Assembly: GCF_025989125.1 (NCBI RefSeq)
Contig: NZ_JAPDNR010000001.1
Coordinates: 7,552,087 to 7,616,086 of the forward strand
Reading direction: 5' to 3'
DNA from: Chitinophaga nivalis
GTDB lineage: Bacteria > Bacteroidota > Bacteroidia > Chitinophagales > Chitinophagaceae
Length of the DNA stretch: 64,000 nucleotides
In this document: in pieces, positions 16,102 through 26,447 of the stretch
Numbering within the stretch: position 1 is the first letter of the stretch
Layout of the letters: each line of letters starts with the position of its first letter
Position numbers and translations under genes: made by a program
The notes under the pieces: model-generated
What the model was told of the DNA's origin: nothing
Database searches by the model: none
The model's input: the letters and a program-made list of their open reading frames with translations, nothing else

Positions 16102-16995
16102 ATGATACATGCGTTGCTGGACCTGGAGCTTTTACGCACGTTTGTGCTGGCAGCGGAACTGGATAGCTTCGCCAAAGCCGCCGAGCAGGTAAATCGCTCT
16201 CAATCGGCCGTGAGTTTGCAGATACAGCGGCTGGAAGAAATGACCGGCCAACCGCTTTTCGTGAAACAGGGCCGGGGCCGGCGGCTTACCGCTGCCGGCG
16301 AAATGCTGCTGGGCTATGCCCGGCAACTACTGGACATCAACCACAAAGCCGTAACCGCCCTAACGGCCACGCATATAGCAGGCAAAGTAAAACTGGGATT
16401 GCTGGCCGACTTTGCCGACAGTGGCCTGCCCACCGTACTCGCCCGCTTTGCCGCTATACATCCGCAAGTAGAGATCACCATCGTCATCGACCGGCAGGGT
16501 GTATTACAACAGCAGCTGCAGGCAGGCAAGCTGGATGTAATCACGGTTTTCAGCAGCGACCTGCCGGCGGCCGCCATCCCTATCGGCCAGCTGCCCATGC
16601 GCTGGATTGGCGGCGAAACACCGGCCATCGCCCAGCAATCCCCTCTGCCCTTGTTGTTATTTGAAGCACCCTGCCTGTTCCGCACTACCGGATTGGCGGC
16701 ACTGGATAAAGTTTCCCATGCATGGCGCCCGGCGCTGACCAGCGCCAACATCACTGGTATGTGGGCGGCCGCAAAAGCCGGACTGGGCATTACCGTACGC
16801 ACCGCACTGGGATTACCCGACGGTTGTAAGATCATCTCCACCGGATTACCTCCCTTACCGGAAGTACACGTATTGCTGCAAACACAGGCAGCAGCACCGG
16901 CGCCAGCGGTACAACGCCTCACCCACATCCTGGAGGAAACCATTGCCGAACAGATAAAAAATATCAAAGGAGGAAAAATTACCCGCCGGGTATAA
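16102..16995 (+). CDS. LysR-family transcriptional regulator
   Basis: The 297-residue protein has the N-terminal winged helix-turn-helix of LysR regulators (residues 7-66, LELLRTFVLAAELDSFAKAAEQ, then NRSQSAVSLQIQRLE). A periplasmic-binding-protein-like effector domain follows from about residue 90. The closest pattern is the IlvY/NodD-type group with a short effector domain. It is divergent from the cupin/tautomerase pair, the usual arrangement for LysR control of the adjacent operon and of itself. Confidence 0.92.
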   Translation: MIHALLDLELLRTFVLAAELDSFAKAAEQVNRSQSAVSLQIQRLEEMTGQPLFVKQGRGRRLTAAGEMLLGYARQLLDINHKAVTALTATHIAGKVKLGLLADFADSGLPTVLARFAAIHPQVEITIVIDRQGVLQQQLQAGKLDVITVFSSDLPAAAIPIGQLPMRWIGGETPAIAQQSPLPLLLFEAPCLFRTTGLAALDKVSHAWRPALTSANITGMWAAAKAGLGITVRTALGLPDGCKIISTGLPPLPEVHVLLQTQAAAPAPAVQRLTHILEETIAEQIKNIKGGKITRRV

Positions 16996-17303
16996 ACAAA
17001 AGCACCGGCCTGTTGTTTTTCCAGACATGGGCATATGCGGATCTATAAACTTGTGTTAAAGATTTTAACGAAAAAAATAAAGGAAGTTAACAGTGTGCTG
17101 TTATATACAATACAAACAGCTTATCAATGGCAATATCTTAAAAATGATACCTGTTTTTCTTTTATAATGCTTGTTCCCCGAGCGGAAAAACGATATATTA
17201 GCGAACATTGATAGATCCGGAAACTGGCATCTGACACATATGTGCGGTGATTCATCATCGTCATAAAGGTACAACACACGAACTTTAAACCGAGTATTTC
17301 TGT
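16996..17303. other. Intergenic region upstream of the CPA2 antiporter
   Basis: This 308-base AT-rich spacer holds one short perfect inverted repeat, TAACAG-TGTG-CTGTTA at 17088-17103, which could be an operator or a weak hairpin. I found no RNA gene, no exact -7 element ahead of the antiporter and no credible frame. Confidence 0.45.
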
Positions 17304-19547
17304 ATGCATTTACCACAATTGATTATTGACCTGGCATTGATATTAGGAGCGGCAGGTATTATAACTTTATTATTCAGACGACTAAAACAACCCATGGTAT
17401 TAGGCTATATCATTGCCGGTTTTTTAGTGGGTCCGAATTTTCATTTGTTTCCTTCCATTTCAGACGGAGAAGGGATTAAAACCTGGTCTGAGATCGGCGT
17501 AATATTTCTCTTGTTTTCACTGGGACTGGAATTCAGTTTCAAAAAACTGATGCGGGTGGGAGGTACTGCTTCCATCACAGCCTTTGTGGAAATAGCCTGC
17601 ATTACCGTGGCCGGATATTTTACCGGCCAGCTAATGGGATGGGGTATGATGGACAGCTTATTCCTCGGTGGTTTACTCGCCAGCTCCTCCACCACCATTA
17701 TCATCCGTGCCTTTGATGAATTGGGCATTAAACAAAAAGCATTTACCAAAATCGTATTCGGCGTACTCGTCGTAGAAGATATTGTGGTGATATTACTGAT
17801 GGTATTATTATCCACCATGGCGGTCAGCAAACAGTTTGAAGGCGCACAGATGTTGTTTACCATCGTAAAACTGTTGTTCTTCCTGGCTTTATGGTTCCTG
17901 GCAGGTATTTTCCTGTTGCCTACTTTCCTGAAAAAAATGGAAAAATACCTGAATGGTGAAACCTTGCTGATTCTTAGTATCGCCTTGTGTCTGGGTATGG
18001 TGATCCTGGCTACCAAAGCCGGTTTCTCCGCAGAACTGGGCGCCTTCATCATGGGCTCCATCATTGCAGAAACTACGTCATCTGAAAAAGTAGAACATCT
18101 GATCCAACCGGTGAAAGACCTGTTTGGCGCCATCTTCTTTGTATCCGTAGGAATGCTGATCAATCCGGAAATGATTGTCGAATACCGGTGGCCGGTATTA
18201 TGGGTAACCTTGTTAACCATCTTCGGGAAATTCTTTAGTACTTCCCTGGGCGCGCTTTTATCAGGCCAATCGCTGAAACAATCCGTACAGGTAGGTATGA
18301 GTATGGCGCAGGTAGGGGAATTTGCCTTTATCATTGCTACACTTGGTGTCACCCTCGGCGTCACCAGCGAATTCCTCTTTCCTGTAGCAGTAGGCGTTTC
18401 CGCCATCACTACCTTCACCACCCCTTATATGATCAAGTTCTCCGGACCGGTCTATAACTGGATAGAAAGGAGCCTGCCGAAAAAGTGGCTGCAGGCCATC
18501 AACCGCTACAGTGCCAGCTCTCAAACCCTGCAGGGCGAAAGCGACTGGCGCATTGTACTGCGGTCCTATATGAAAGTGATTATCCTGAACAGTGTCATCA
18601 TGCTGGCGATCATCATGCTGAACAAATACTATATCGGTCCTTTTGTGGTGAAGTATCTGGATAATCAACTGTGGGTAAAATTACTTTGTGTGGTGATTGG
18701 TATTGCCATGATGGCGCCGTTCATCTGGGCCCTGATGATACAGAAAATATCCAGCATTTCGTACAAAGCCCTGTGGCTAGATTCCAAATACAATCATGGT
18801 CCGCTGGTAGTTGTAGAGGTGGTCCGTAACGTAATAGCGGTATTACTGGTAGGTTTCCTTGTCAATCAGTTCTTCCCGTTCTGGCAAGCACTGATGGGTA
18901 CCGCGGTGATATTACTCATCGTATTGCTGGTACTGCGCCAGCAGCTGCAGAAGTTCTACAACCGTATCGAACATCGCTTCCTGGCCAACCTGAATGCCCG
19001 CGAAAATGCCGATGCTGCCGCCAAAAGATCAACAGCCGCAGATCTGCTGCCCTGGGATGCGCAGGTGTCAGAAATTGAGATCAATCCCTGGTCTACCCTG
19101 ATAGACAAGCCCCTGGCGAATCTCCAGCTGCGGGAAAAATATGGTATCAACGTAGGCTCCATCAAAAGAGGCAATGTGACCATCTATGCCCCTACACGGG
19201 ATGAAAAATTGTTTCCTTACGATAAAATCACAGCCATCGGCACTGAAGCCCAGCTCGAAGATTTTAACCGGATTGTCAATACCCTGAACGTAGAACGGCA
19301 CGACGAAAAAACGGATGAGAACATTGGCCTCATCAGCATTGTGGTAGATGAAACCAACGGGCTGAAAGGACAGACCATCCGCCACTCCGGCATCCGGGAG
19401 AAAACCCAGGCCCTGGTGGTAGGCATCGCCCGCGGAGGCGACCGTATGTTGAATCCTTCTTCTGAAACAATATTCGAATGGGAAGATGTGGTATGGCTGG
19501 TAGGCGACCGGAAAAAAATACTGGACTTTACCCGTAGAGCAGAATAA
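17304..19547 (+). CDS. CPA2-family monovalent cation:proton antiporter (KefB/KefC-like)
   Basis: The 747-residue membrane protein begins with a Na+/H+ exchanger domain of about 12 segments (residues 5-385). It includes LGYIIAGFLVGP, LFSLGLEFS, VVEDIVVILLM and GAFIMGSIIAET, the stretches that form the ion path in this family. A second hydrophobic part follows (about 425-560). The C-terminus is a TrkA-C-like regulatory domain (about 600-747: INPWSTLIDKPLANLQLREKYG, then VVWLVGDRKK). It exchanges K+ or Na+ for protons at the inner membrane and contributes to pH or osmotic balance. No KTN/RCK nucleotide-binding half is evident. A long hairpin ends the transcript. Confidence 0.93.
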   Translation: MHLPQLIIDLALILGAAGIITLLFRRLKQPMVLGYIIAGFLVGPNFHLFPSISDGEGIKTWSEIGVIFLLFSLGLEFSFKKLMRVGGTASITAFVEIACITVAGYFTGQLMGWGMMDSLFLGGLLASSSTTIIIRAFDELGIKQKAFTKIVFGVLVVEDIVVILLMVLLSTMAVSKQFEGAQMLFTIVKLLFFLALWFLAGIFLLPTFLKKMEKYLNGETLLILSIALCLGMVILATKAGFSAELGAFIMGSIIAETTSSEKVEHLIQPVKDLFGAIFFVSVGMLINPEMIVEYRWPVLWVTLLTIFGKFFSTSLGALLSGQSLKQSVQVGMSMAQVGEFAFIIATLGVTLGVTSEFLFPVAVGVSAITTFTTPYMIKFSGPVYNWIERSLPKKWLQAINRYSASSQTLQGESDWRIVLRSYMKVIILNSVIMLAIIMLNKYYIGPFVVKYLDNQLWVKLLCVVIGIAMMAPFIWALMIQKISSISYKALWLDSKYNHGPLVVVEVVRNVIAVLLVGFLVNQFFPFWQALMGTAVILLIVLLVLRQQLQKFYNRIEHRFLANLNARENADAAAKRSTAADLLPWDAQVSEIEINPWSTLIDKPLANLQLREKYGINVGSIKRGNVTIYAPTRDEKLFPYDKITAIGTEAQLEDFNRIVNTLNVERHDEKTDENIGLISIVVDETNGLKGQTIRHSGIREKTQALVVGIARGGDRMLNPSSETIFEWEDVVWLVGDRKKILDFTRRAE

Positions 19548-19558
19548 TATCATCCATT

Positions 19559-19596
19559 ATAATTTCCGGAAGATGTGATCATCTTCCGGAAATTAT
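19559..19596. terminator. Bidirectional intrinsic terminator between antiporter and aconitase
   Basis: A perfect 17-base-pair stem (ATAATTTCCGGAAGATG with its complement) closes a TGAT loop between two convergent genes. There is no long T run on either side, but the arms themselves end in A/T-rich sequence that could serve both directions. Confidence 0.75.
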
Positions 19597-19604
19597 CTTA
19601 CTTA

Positions 19605-22343
19605 CTATTTATACTTCTTCAGAAACTCCGTTAATACATATTGCAGGATACCGCCATGGCGATAATACGCTACTTCAATAGCCCCATTCAGCCGGCATTT
19701 CACCTGAAAAACAATCTCCTCTCCACCAGTCGGTTTAGCCCTCACCGTTAGTAACTTACCCGGTGTAATACCCTCTGCAATACCTGTAATGGTAAAGGCT
19801 TCTGTACCTGACAGCTGCAAGGACGCCGCTGTTTGTCCATCTACATATTCCAGCGGCAATACGCCCATTCCCACCAGGTTGCTGCGGTGAATACGTTCAT
19901 AACTTTCTGCTATCACAGCTTTTACGCCCAGCAGGTTCGTACCCTTTGCTGCCCAGTCGCGGGAAGAACCACTGCCATATTCCCTGCCTGCCAATATGAT
20001 CAATGGCACTTTAGCAGCGGCATATTGCATGGCCGCATCATATACCGACAAGACCACTCCCTGTGGAATCAGTGTCGTAAAACCACCCTCTTTCGGCGAC
20101 AATTCATTTTTGATACGCACATTGGCGAAGGTGCCCCGGATCATCACTTCATGATTACCACGGCGGGAACCATAGGAATTAAACAGCCGGGGATCAATGC
20201 CATGATCCAGCAGGTATTTGCCGGCAGGCGTATCCGCCTTAAAGGAGCCGGCAGGCGAAATATGATCTGTAGTTACCGAATCGCCCAGTTTCAGCAATAC
20301 CCGGGCTTCCCGGATATCCTGCAATGGGCCGGCATCTTCCGGTAGTCCCCGGAAGAAAGGCGCTTCCCGGATATAGGTAGAATCGTTGCTCCAGTGATAG
20401 TCTTTCCCCGTGGGCGCCAGCAATCCTTCCCACTGCTCATCGCCATCAAAGATTACACGGTAGATGCGTTCAAAATCCTCCTGTTTCACGGCGGCAGCTA
20501 CGGCTTCATTGATTTCATCCTGGGTAGGCCAGATATCGCGGAGATATACCGGCTCTCCGTTGGGATCGTAGCCCAGGGGTGCTGTCAGCAAATCCACATC
20601 AATACGACCGGCAAGGGCATAGGCCACTACCAGCAGCGGAGAAGCCAGGAAATTCATTTTCACCTGCGGATGTACCCGTGCTTCAAAATTACGGTTGCCG
20701 GATAACACCGATGCTACTACCAGGTTACCTTTATCTACCGCCTCGGCAATGTGTGGCGGCAAAGGACCACTGTTACCAATACACGAAGTACAACCATAAC
20801 CCACAGTATGGAAACGCAACGCTTCTAACTCTGTCAGTAATCCTGACCGGCGCAGGTATTCGGTTACCACCCTGGAACCTGGCGCCAGACTGGTTTTCAC
20901 CCAGGGCTTCACAGACAAGCCGCGACTCACAGCTTTTTTAGCCACCAGTCCCGCTCCTATCATCACGCTGGGGTTGGAAGTATTTGTACAACTGGTGATC
21001 GCTGCAATGGTAATCGCCCCGTCGCTCAGTACATATTCTTCATTTTTTATTTTGATGCGCACCGATTTCAGGTATTCCACTTCTACGGCTACCTCTTCGG
21101 TCTGTTTCTGGATCTCATAGGTGAAAGCAGTACCGGAACCACCTTCCGACAGCCACGCGGTATCCCGGCGTTTTCCTTCCGGCGTATACATCCGCTTAAA
21201 CTCTTTGCTCAGCAGGTTTTCAAATTCACTGTGCACGTCCCGCACCAGGATACGGTCCTGCGGACGTTTAGGACCTGCCACCGCCGCCTGTACCTGCGCC
21301 AGGTCCAGTTCTACGATATCGGAATACGTAATATTTTCATTGCCGTGCCGCCACAGCATATTTTCCTTACAGTAGTTTTCTACCAACGTCACCTGTTCTT
21401 CCGACCGGTTGGTACGGCGCATATACTGCAGCGTCTGGGCGTCTATCGGGAAGTACGTCACCGTACACCCAAATTCAGGCGACATATTCGAAATGGTAGC
21501 CCGGTCCGGCACCGACAAATGATCCAGCCCATCGCCGAATACTTCCACGAATTTATCTACCACGCCATATTTCCGCAATAGCTGCGTAATGGCCAACACC
21601 ATATCTGTAGCGGTAACACCTTCTGTCAGCCGGTTGGTGAGCTTTAAACCTATCACCTGCGGACAGGAAAAATAGATCGGTTGTCCCAGGATAGCGGCTT
21701 CCGCTTCGATTCCTCCTACGCCCCATCCCAGCACGCCAATACCATTTACCATGGGCGTATGGGAATCTGTTCCTACCAGGGTATCCGGAAACAGCCAGCC
21801 ATCGCGGCTGATAACGCCATGCGCCAGGTACTCCAGGTTTACCTGGTGACAGATACCCATTCCCGGCGGCACTACCGTAAAGTTATCAAATGCCTGTTGT
21901 GCCCATTTCAAGAGCTGGTACCGTTCTTTATTCCGCTCATACTCATAGGCCACATTTTTCGTATAGGAATAATCGGTGCCGAAAAAATCTACCTGTACCG
22001 AGTGGTCTACCACCAGATCCACGGGGATAGCCGGATTGATTTTTGCCCCATCTCTCCCCTGCCGGATTACCTCCGCACGGATAGAGGCGATATCCACCAC
22101 GGCTGCCACACCGGTAAAATCCTGCATCAGCACCCGTGCCGGTTTGAAGGGGATTTCCTGGTCTGTACTTCCCGGCGCCCAGTTTACCAGGATATTTACA
22201 TGTTCGTCGGTAATCGCAAAACCATCATGGTTGCGCAATACATTTTCCAGCAAAATTCTGATGGAAAAGGGCAACCGGGATATCTTCCTGCCTTCCTGTT
22301 CCAGTTTGCTGAGCGAAGCAATTCGTTGTTGCATAGTCATCAT
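19605..22343 (-). CDS. acnA: Aconitate hydratase (AcnA/IRP type)
   Basis: The 912-residue enzyme isomerises citrate to isocitrate in the TCA cycle using a [4Fe-4S] cluster. Cluster cysteines are visible in ITSCTNTSNP and GYGCTSCIGNSGP. Substrate and fold motifs include DLVVDHSVQVD, GVLGWGVGGIEAEA, SVTTDHISPAG and GREYGSGSSRDWAAKG. The length and order (large aconitase domains, then the swivel domain near residues 690-820) fit the AcnA/IRP1 type, not AcnB. The N-terminus is about 15-20 residues shorter than many homologues. Three in-frame ATG codons lie within ten residues of the start. It ends convergently with the antiporter. Confidence 0.96.
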   Translation of the reverse strand: MMTMQQRIASLSKLEQEGRKISRLPFSIRILLENVLRNHDGFAITDEHVNILVNWAPGSTDQEIPFKPARVLMQDFTGVAAVVDIASIRAEVIRQGRDGAKINPAIPVDLVVDHSVQVDFFGTDYSYTKNVAYEYERNKERYQLLKWAQQAFDNFTVVPPGMGICHQVNLEYLAHGVISRDGWLFPDTLVGTDSHTPMVNGIGVLGWGVGGIEAEAAILGQPIYFSCPQVIGLKLTNRLTEGVTATDMVLAITQLLRKYGVVDKFVEVFGDGLDHLSVPDRATISNMSPEFGCTVTYFPIDAQTLQYMRRTNRSEEQVTLVENYCKENMLWRHGNENITYSDIVELDLAQVQAAVAGPKRPQDRILVRDVHSEFENLLSKEFKRMYTPEGKRRDTAWLSEGGSGTAFTYEIQKQTEEVAVEVEYLKSVRIKIKNEEYVLSDGAITIAAITSCTNTSNPSVMIGAGLVAKKAVSRGLSVKPWVKTSLAPGSRVVTEYLRRSGLLTELEALRFHTVGYGCTSCIGNSGPLPPHIAEAVDKGNLVVASVLSGNRNFEARVHPQVKMNFLASPLLVVAYALAGRIDVDLLTAPLGYDPNGEPVYLRDIWPTQDEINEAVAAAVKQEDFERIYRVIFDGDEQWEGLLAPTGKDYHWSNDSTYIREAPFFRGLPEDAGPLQDIREARVLLKLGDSVTTDHISPAGSFKADTPAGKYLLDHGIDPRLFNSYGSRRGNHEVMIRGTFANVRIKNELSPKEGGFTTLIPQGVVLSVYDAAMQYAAAKVPLIILAGREYGSGSSRDWAAKGTNLLGVKAVIAESYERIHRSNLVGMGVLPLEYVDGQTAASLQLSGTEAFTITGIAEGITPGKLLTVRAKPTGGEEIVFQVKCRLNGAIEVAYYRHGGILQYVLTEFLKKYK

Positions 22344-22630
22344 TTGAGTTGGTGAGGTACCCCTTCAACAACGGAAAGAAAATTTTGTTTATTGCCTTTG
22401 CGTTAAAACATGGTTACATCAGGCTTTTGTATTTCATTGGGGCAATGGATTTTCCGGTTGCCGGCATACTCTTTTTTGTACTTACCATCCGGTAAAACAA
22501 GATAATCTCCCCTCACTTTTTCCGGCCGATGGTATAAAATTTTTGTTACGTATCCGATACTACCCGGGCTATCCTGCAGTAAATACGCACTTCTAACCCC
22601 TAGCTTTATAAGAAATAACCCTCATTAACC

Positions 22631-23467
22631 ATGACCTATAAATTAAAGGTGCCCTCCACTTCCCGATTTATTCTGGAATATGCACTGGACCTGTACACCA
22701 CTCCCCTTCAACAACATTATATTGATGCCATTGATTTCAGCGAAACAAGCCGCATCGCCTGGGAGTTACGGCAGGCTTACCCCACCATACCCGATGCTAT
22801 CTACTACCGTAAATTAAGCATCCGGGAAATGTTCCGGGAACAGCTGCTGTTACAGCCACAGCAACAGGTCATTATTCTGGGGGCAGGTCTTGATCCGCTA
22901 TCGTTGTATCTGCTGGAGAATTACAAAAACAACATCAAACATATCTTTGAAGTAGATAATGGTTACATCTTTGAAAAGAAAGCGATTTACGAAGAATTAT
23001 TACCGGGGCAGAAAAGTATCCATTTTATTCGCTGCGACCTTACAGATACGCAGACACTGGCCGTACAGCTGGTAGAAAACGGATATAACGCTCACCTGCC
23101 TACGCTGATTATTTTCGAAGGGGTTATTCATTTCATTACCAATGAAGAATTTATCAACCTGATGCTGCTCTTTAAAACAAATGATCAGCGGAACATTGTA
23201 ACAATGGATTATTTTCTAACCACTGCTACCGTGCCCCCTGCCTTTAAAACGGCCCACAGCCATGCATTAACGGTATTGGAAACCTATATCAACGGGGCAT
23301 TGAACACCAACAGCCGCGATAACATACTCGCGCTGCTGGCTGCCCTGGGAGCATCCGGTGAAACGGTGGAGCCTTTAAATGAGATAGAATACAAAACTAC
23401 CGGCAGTAATCATGTGTTTCATGTACCCGGTGAAGGCATGCTCGAGATGGTACTCTTTCATATCTGA
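22631..23467 (+). CDS. Class I SAM-dependent methyltransferase, leucine carboxyl methyltransferase-like
   Basis: The 278-residue protein has the SAM-binding glycine motif as VIILGAGLDPLSLYL (near residues 81-95), an acidic ribose contact in IFEVDNG, and the post-motif TLIIFEGVIHFI. These match the LCMT/PPM1 family, whose bacterial members methylate carboxyl or hydroxyl groups on small molecules or proteins. The target is unknown. Its last ten bases overlap the 3' end of the convergent MBL hydrolase gene. Confidence 0.85.
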   Translation: MTYKLKVPSTSRFILEYALDLYTTPLQQHYIDAIDFSETSRIAWELRQAYPTIPDAIYYRKLSIREMFREQLLLQPQQQVIILGAGLDPLSLYLLENYKNNIKHIFEVDNGYIFEKKAIYEELLPGQKSIHFIRCDLTDTQTLAVQLVENGYNAHLPTLIIFEGVIHFITNEEFINLMLLFKTNDQRNIVTMDYFLTTATVPPAFKTAHSHALTVLETYINGALNTNSRDNILALLAALGASGETVEPLNEIEYKTTGSNHVFHVPGEGMLEMVLFHI

Positions 23468-24474
23468 TTCCACCAGGGGTCCTGCGGATAACTTTCTCCT
23501 ACCACTACCGGCTCTCCTATGCGTGGAGTAGTAATAGCCAGCTGGTGCAACGCCGCGCTTTTCGTGACACGTATCGCCGGTTCATTCCAGGGATGTAGCG
23601 ATAATGCAAACTTGGCCCAGTGAACCGGCATTAATACTTTCGCCTGTAAGTCAATGGCTGCCTGTACGGTTTGCTCCGGCATCATATGTATAAAAGGCCA
23701 TGCTTCATTATACTGCCCACATTCCAGTAACGCAATATCAAAAGGTCCCAGCTTGTCGCCAATCGTCTTGAAGTGGCTGTCATAGCCGGAATCGCCACCG
23801 ATAAAAATTTTGTAGCCAAAAATTTCCAATACAAAAGAAGCCCATAAACTACCACCTCTTTTCAGTCCTCTGCCGGAAAAGTGTCGTGCCGGTGTAGCCG
23901 TTAACGTTATACCCGGTGCTACTGCTTCTGTATCCCACCAATCCATTTCCGTAATGGCAACATTATTACCGGCACATCCGGCAATATCGCGGCCTACCCC
24001 TAACGCCGTATAAAACCTGCCCGTACGGGATTTCAGCTGAGCAATTGTTTTTGTATCGAGATGATCATAGTGATTATGCGTGATGATCACCGCATCTATA
24101 TCGGGCATATCTTTCACCTGATAGGCATCGGCACCCGGGAAGGCTTTCACCATAAAAGAAAAAGGAGATGCGCTGCCACTGAAAACAGGATCCACCAGGA
24201 TATTCACGCCTTTCACCTGTATCAGGTAAGAAGAATGGCCAAACCAGACAATCACCGGCTTTTCGGACGACCGTTTTTTCAGGTCTGTTTTTATGGTGGG
24301 CAACGGTTTCGCCGGCTTTGTATCAGCAGGCCGGTTCAGGGCATCTTTCAGCATACTGAAATAGGTCACATCTTCCAGCTTCATCGGTGTCAGCGATAAA
24401 TTCTGAAATACGCCATTGCTGAAATTGGCCGACCGTTGCATTTTCTCTTTTGCCGTCATTGATTTTTTTTGCAT
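23458..24474 (-). CDS. MBL-fold metallo-hydrolase (NAPE-PLD/UlaG-like)
   Basis: The start is uncertain; ATG codons at 24516, 24480 and 24474 are all possible, and 24474 gives the MQKKSMTAKEKM opening I find most natural (338 residues). The metallo-beta-lactamase fold is shown by THNHYDHLD (HxHxDH, metal ligands), the GGDSGYD turn and the late histidine in LMPVHWAKF. WFGHSSYLIQ and NILVDPVFSG mark the NAPE-PLD/UlaG-like group, which hydrolyses phosphodiester or lactone bonds. There is no signal peptide. It is convergent and overlapping with the methyltransferase gene. Confidence 0.9.
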   Translation of the reverse strand: MQKKSMTAKEKMQRSANFSNGVFQNLSLTPMKLEDVTYFSMLKDALNRPADTKPAKPLPTIKTDLKKRSSEKPVIVWFGHSSYLIQVKGVNILVDPVFSGSASPFSFMVKAFPGADAYQVKDMPDIDAVIITHNHYDHLDTKTIAQLKSRTGRFYTALGVGRDIAGCAGNNVAITEMDWWDTEAVAPGITLTATPARHFSGRGLKRGGSLWASFVLEIFGYKIFIGGDSGYDSHFKTIGDKLGPFDIALLECGQYNEAWPFIHMMPEQTVQAAIDLQAKVLMPVHWAKFALSLHPWNEPAIRVTKSAALHQLAITTPRIGEPVVVGESYPQDPWWNQI

Positions 24475-24593
24475 ACGCATGAATTGGTACTTACAAAACG
24501 ACCTGCTTTTCCTCATCTGGAACAGGGACTTTTATGAAGACGCACCGGCCGGCAAAATATTGTAATCAGCCGGCCGGTATCTTCCATTCCCTT

Positions 24594-26402
24594 CTATGAT
24601 CGTGCCAATATGGTTTTCCCCCGGGCCATCACCCGCAGCAGGCGGATATTGCCATAAAAGGCAGAATGGTACTTCGCATCTTTTATCCGGTGCCGGGTAT
24701 AGGCCGCCAGTACATCCGCAGCTGTAATCACCCCCAGCAATTGCTTATGATCGCTGTTATCCAATACAGCCAACACATCTATCGGGTAGCTGCCCAGTAT
24801 AGTGGTCACCGTCTGCATGTTATCTGTGGCCAGCACATAAGGCAGGTTTTTCTCCGGTATCAGCGGCAAGGCTGCAGGCGCGTTATCTGCCGCCAGGCCG
24901 GCCCGGTGCAGGTAACCTTTGAATCTGCCACCAGCATCTGTTACCGGCAGATAAGCCTGATAACAGGGCTGTTGCTCCAGGAGCCGGCTGACCGTGGCCG
25001 ACGTCATCTGTTCCTGTATAGAAACTAATGACGGCTGCATCGCTGCTGTTGCGCTGAGTTGCTGCAACAGGTCGGGGGTATATTCCTCCGGTGTAGCCAC
25101 GCCCCGGCGCCGGATCTTTTCCGTCATAATACTTCCTTTCATCAGGAAAAAGGAAACGAAGTAAGCGGTTGTACAGGCGCCGATCAGCGGCAACAAACCA
25201 TGTGTCTGCCCGGTTGTTTCCAGCGCAAACACAATTGCGGTAAGCAATGCCCGGGAAGACCCGGCAAACATGGCTGCCATTCCTATTAAAGCGGCAGTGG
25301 CGATGTTGATATCGCTGCCTGGCAACAGGTGTAGTACTCCCGCGCCCAGCAAGGCTCCCAACGCGCCGCCAATGGTAAACAACGGCGCCAGCGTACCACC
25401 GGAAGTACCACTGCCCAATGAAATTACCCAGGAAAGATATTTCAGGATACATAGTGATAAAATCAGCAACAAAGGCACCTGTCCTGTCAATAAACTTTTG
25501 ATATTATCGTACCCTACGCCCATGGTATGTGGCGCAAAATAACCAATTCCTCCTACTGCCAGTCCGCCGATTGCCGGCCACCACATCCAGTGTATCGGTA
25601 GTTTTTCAAACAGGTCTTCCACCCAATATACAGAGCGGGATACGCCGGCGGCCACCACGCCGATCACGGCTCCCATCAATACATAGGTGAGCAGGGCTTT
25701 GTCGGATACCGCCGGAATATCCGGCATAGCAAATACCGGTTGGTTGTCGAACAGCAACAGGTGCATGCCGCCACCGGTAATACAGGCAATGGCTACCGGA
25801 ATCACTGCCCGCGGCGAGAATTCAAACAGCAGCAGCTCTATCGCCAGCAGGATTGCCGCCAGCGGGCTGCCAAAAATAGCCGACATCCCGGCACAGGCGC
25901 CGGCCGCCAGTAACACCTTGCGTTCTGCCGCAGAAATATGAATCACCTGGCCGGTAAAGGAACCAATGGCGCCTCCCGTGGCAATAATAGGTCCTTCTGC
26001 GCCAAACGGGCCGCCCGTGCCGATGGAAATGGCGGCAGACAAGGGTTTCAGCAATGTTATTATGGGTGGTATCCGGCTTTGGTGCAGGATAATATTTTCC
26101 ATGGCTTCGGGAATGCCATGACCGCGGATAGCTTTGCTGCCAAAACGCGCCATCACCCCCACGATGAGGCTACCCAATACCGGTACGGCAATGACAAACA
26201 GTCCCAGCTGATTACCGGCCGGCCCATTTTCTGCAAAAGAAAAACGGCCGTAGAAGGCCAGGTTGGTAAATAAACTGATCAATAATACCAGCCCTTTGGC
26301 CACCACGCCTATTGCCAGGGCATTCAAACATGCCTGTAAACTCAGGTAAAATACCCTTCCGGACATGTTTCCCGCGAATGCTCGCTTCTTTTTATGATTC
26401 AT
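24594..26402 (-). CDS. ClC-family chloride channel/antiporter with CBS domains
   Basis: The start was set at the ATG at 26402 (MNHKKKRAF). The 602-residue protein has the ClC membrane domain (about residues 20-430) with GGPFGAEGPIIATGG, which keeps the gating glutamate of the GxEGP motif, and LGSGTSGGTLAPLF as the second selectivity-filter block. A pair of CBS domains follows (about 455-580). It moves chloride or another anion across the inner membrane, possibly coupled to protons. It is divergent from a Crp/Fnr-type gene. Its own -7 element (26440-26447) overlaps an FNR-like palindrome, so that regulator is a likely controller. Confidence 0.93.
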   Translation of the reverse strand: MNHKKKRAFAGNMSGRVFYLSLQACLNALAIGVVAKGLVLLISLFTNLAFYGRFSFAENGPAGNQLGLFVIAVPVLGSLIVGVMARFGSKAIRGHGIPEAMENIILHQSRIPPIITLLKPLSAAISIGTGGPFGAEGPIIATGGAIGSFTGQVIHISAAERKVLLAAGACAGMSAIFGSPLAAILLAIELLLFEFSPRAVIPVAIACITGGGMHLLLFDNQPVFAMPDIPAVSDKALLTYVLMGAVIGVVAAGVSRSVYWVEDLFEKLPIHWMWWPAIGGLAVGGIGYFAPHTMGVGYDNIKSLLTGQVPLLLILSLCILKYLSWVISLGSGTSGGTLAPLFTIGGALGALLGAGVLHLLPGSDINIATAALIGMAAMFAGSSRALLTAIVFALETTGQTHGLLPLIGACTTAYFVSFFLMKGSIMTEKIRRRGVATPEEYTPDLLQQLSATAAMQPSLVSIQEQMTSATVSRLLEQQPCYQAYLPVTDAGGRFKGYLHRAGLAADNAPAALPLIPEKNLPYVLATDNMQTVTTILGSYPIDVLAVLDNSDHKQLLGVITAADVLAAYTRHRIKDAKYHSAFYGNIRLLRVMARGKTILARS

Positions 26403-26439
26403 ATTATAAAAAACGTCTTTTAAAAACACAAATTGACCA

Positions 26440-26447
26440 CAAAAATA
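26440..26447 (-). promoter_or_regulatory. Bacteroidota-type -7 element for the ClC gene
   Basis: The minus strand reads TATTTTTG, an exact TAnnTTTG match, 38 bases before the ClC start codon. It overlaps the left end of the palindrome at 26445-26462. Confidence 0.5.

Noticed and set aside
17441..18421. A 326-codon minus-strand open frame
   Set aside because: It is antisense to the CPA2 antiporter gene, is Ser/Thr/Pro-rich without domains and has no plausible promoter.
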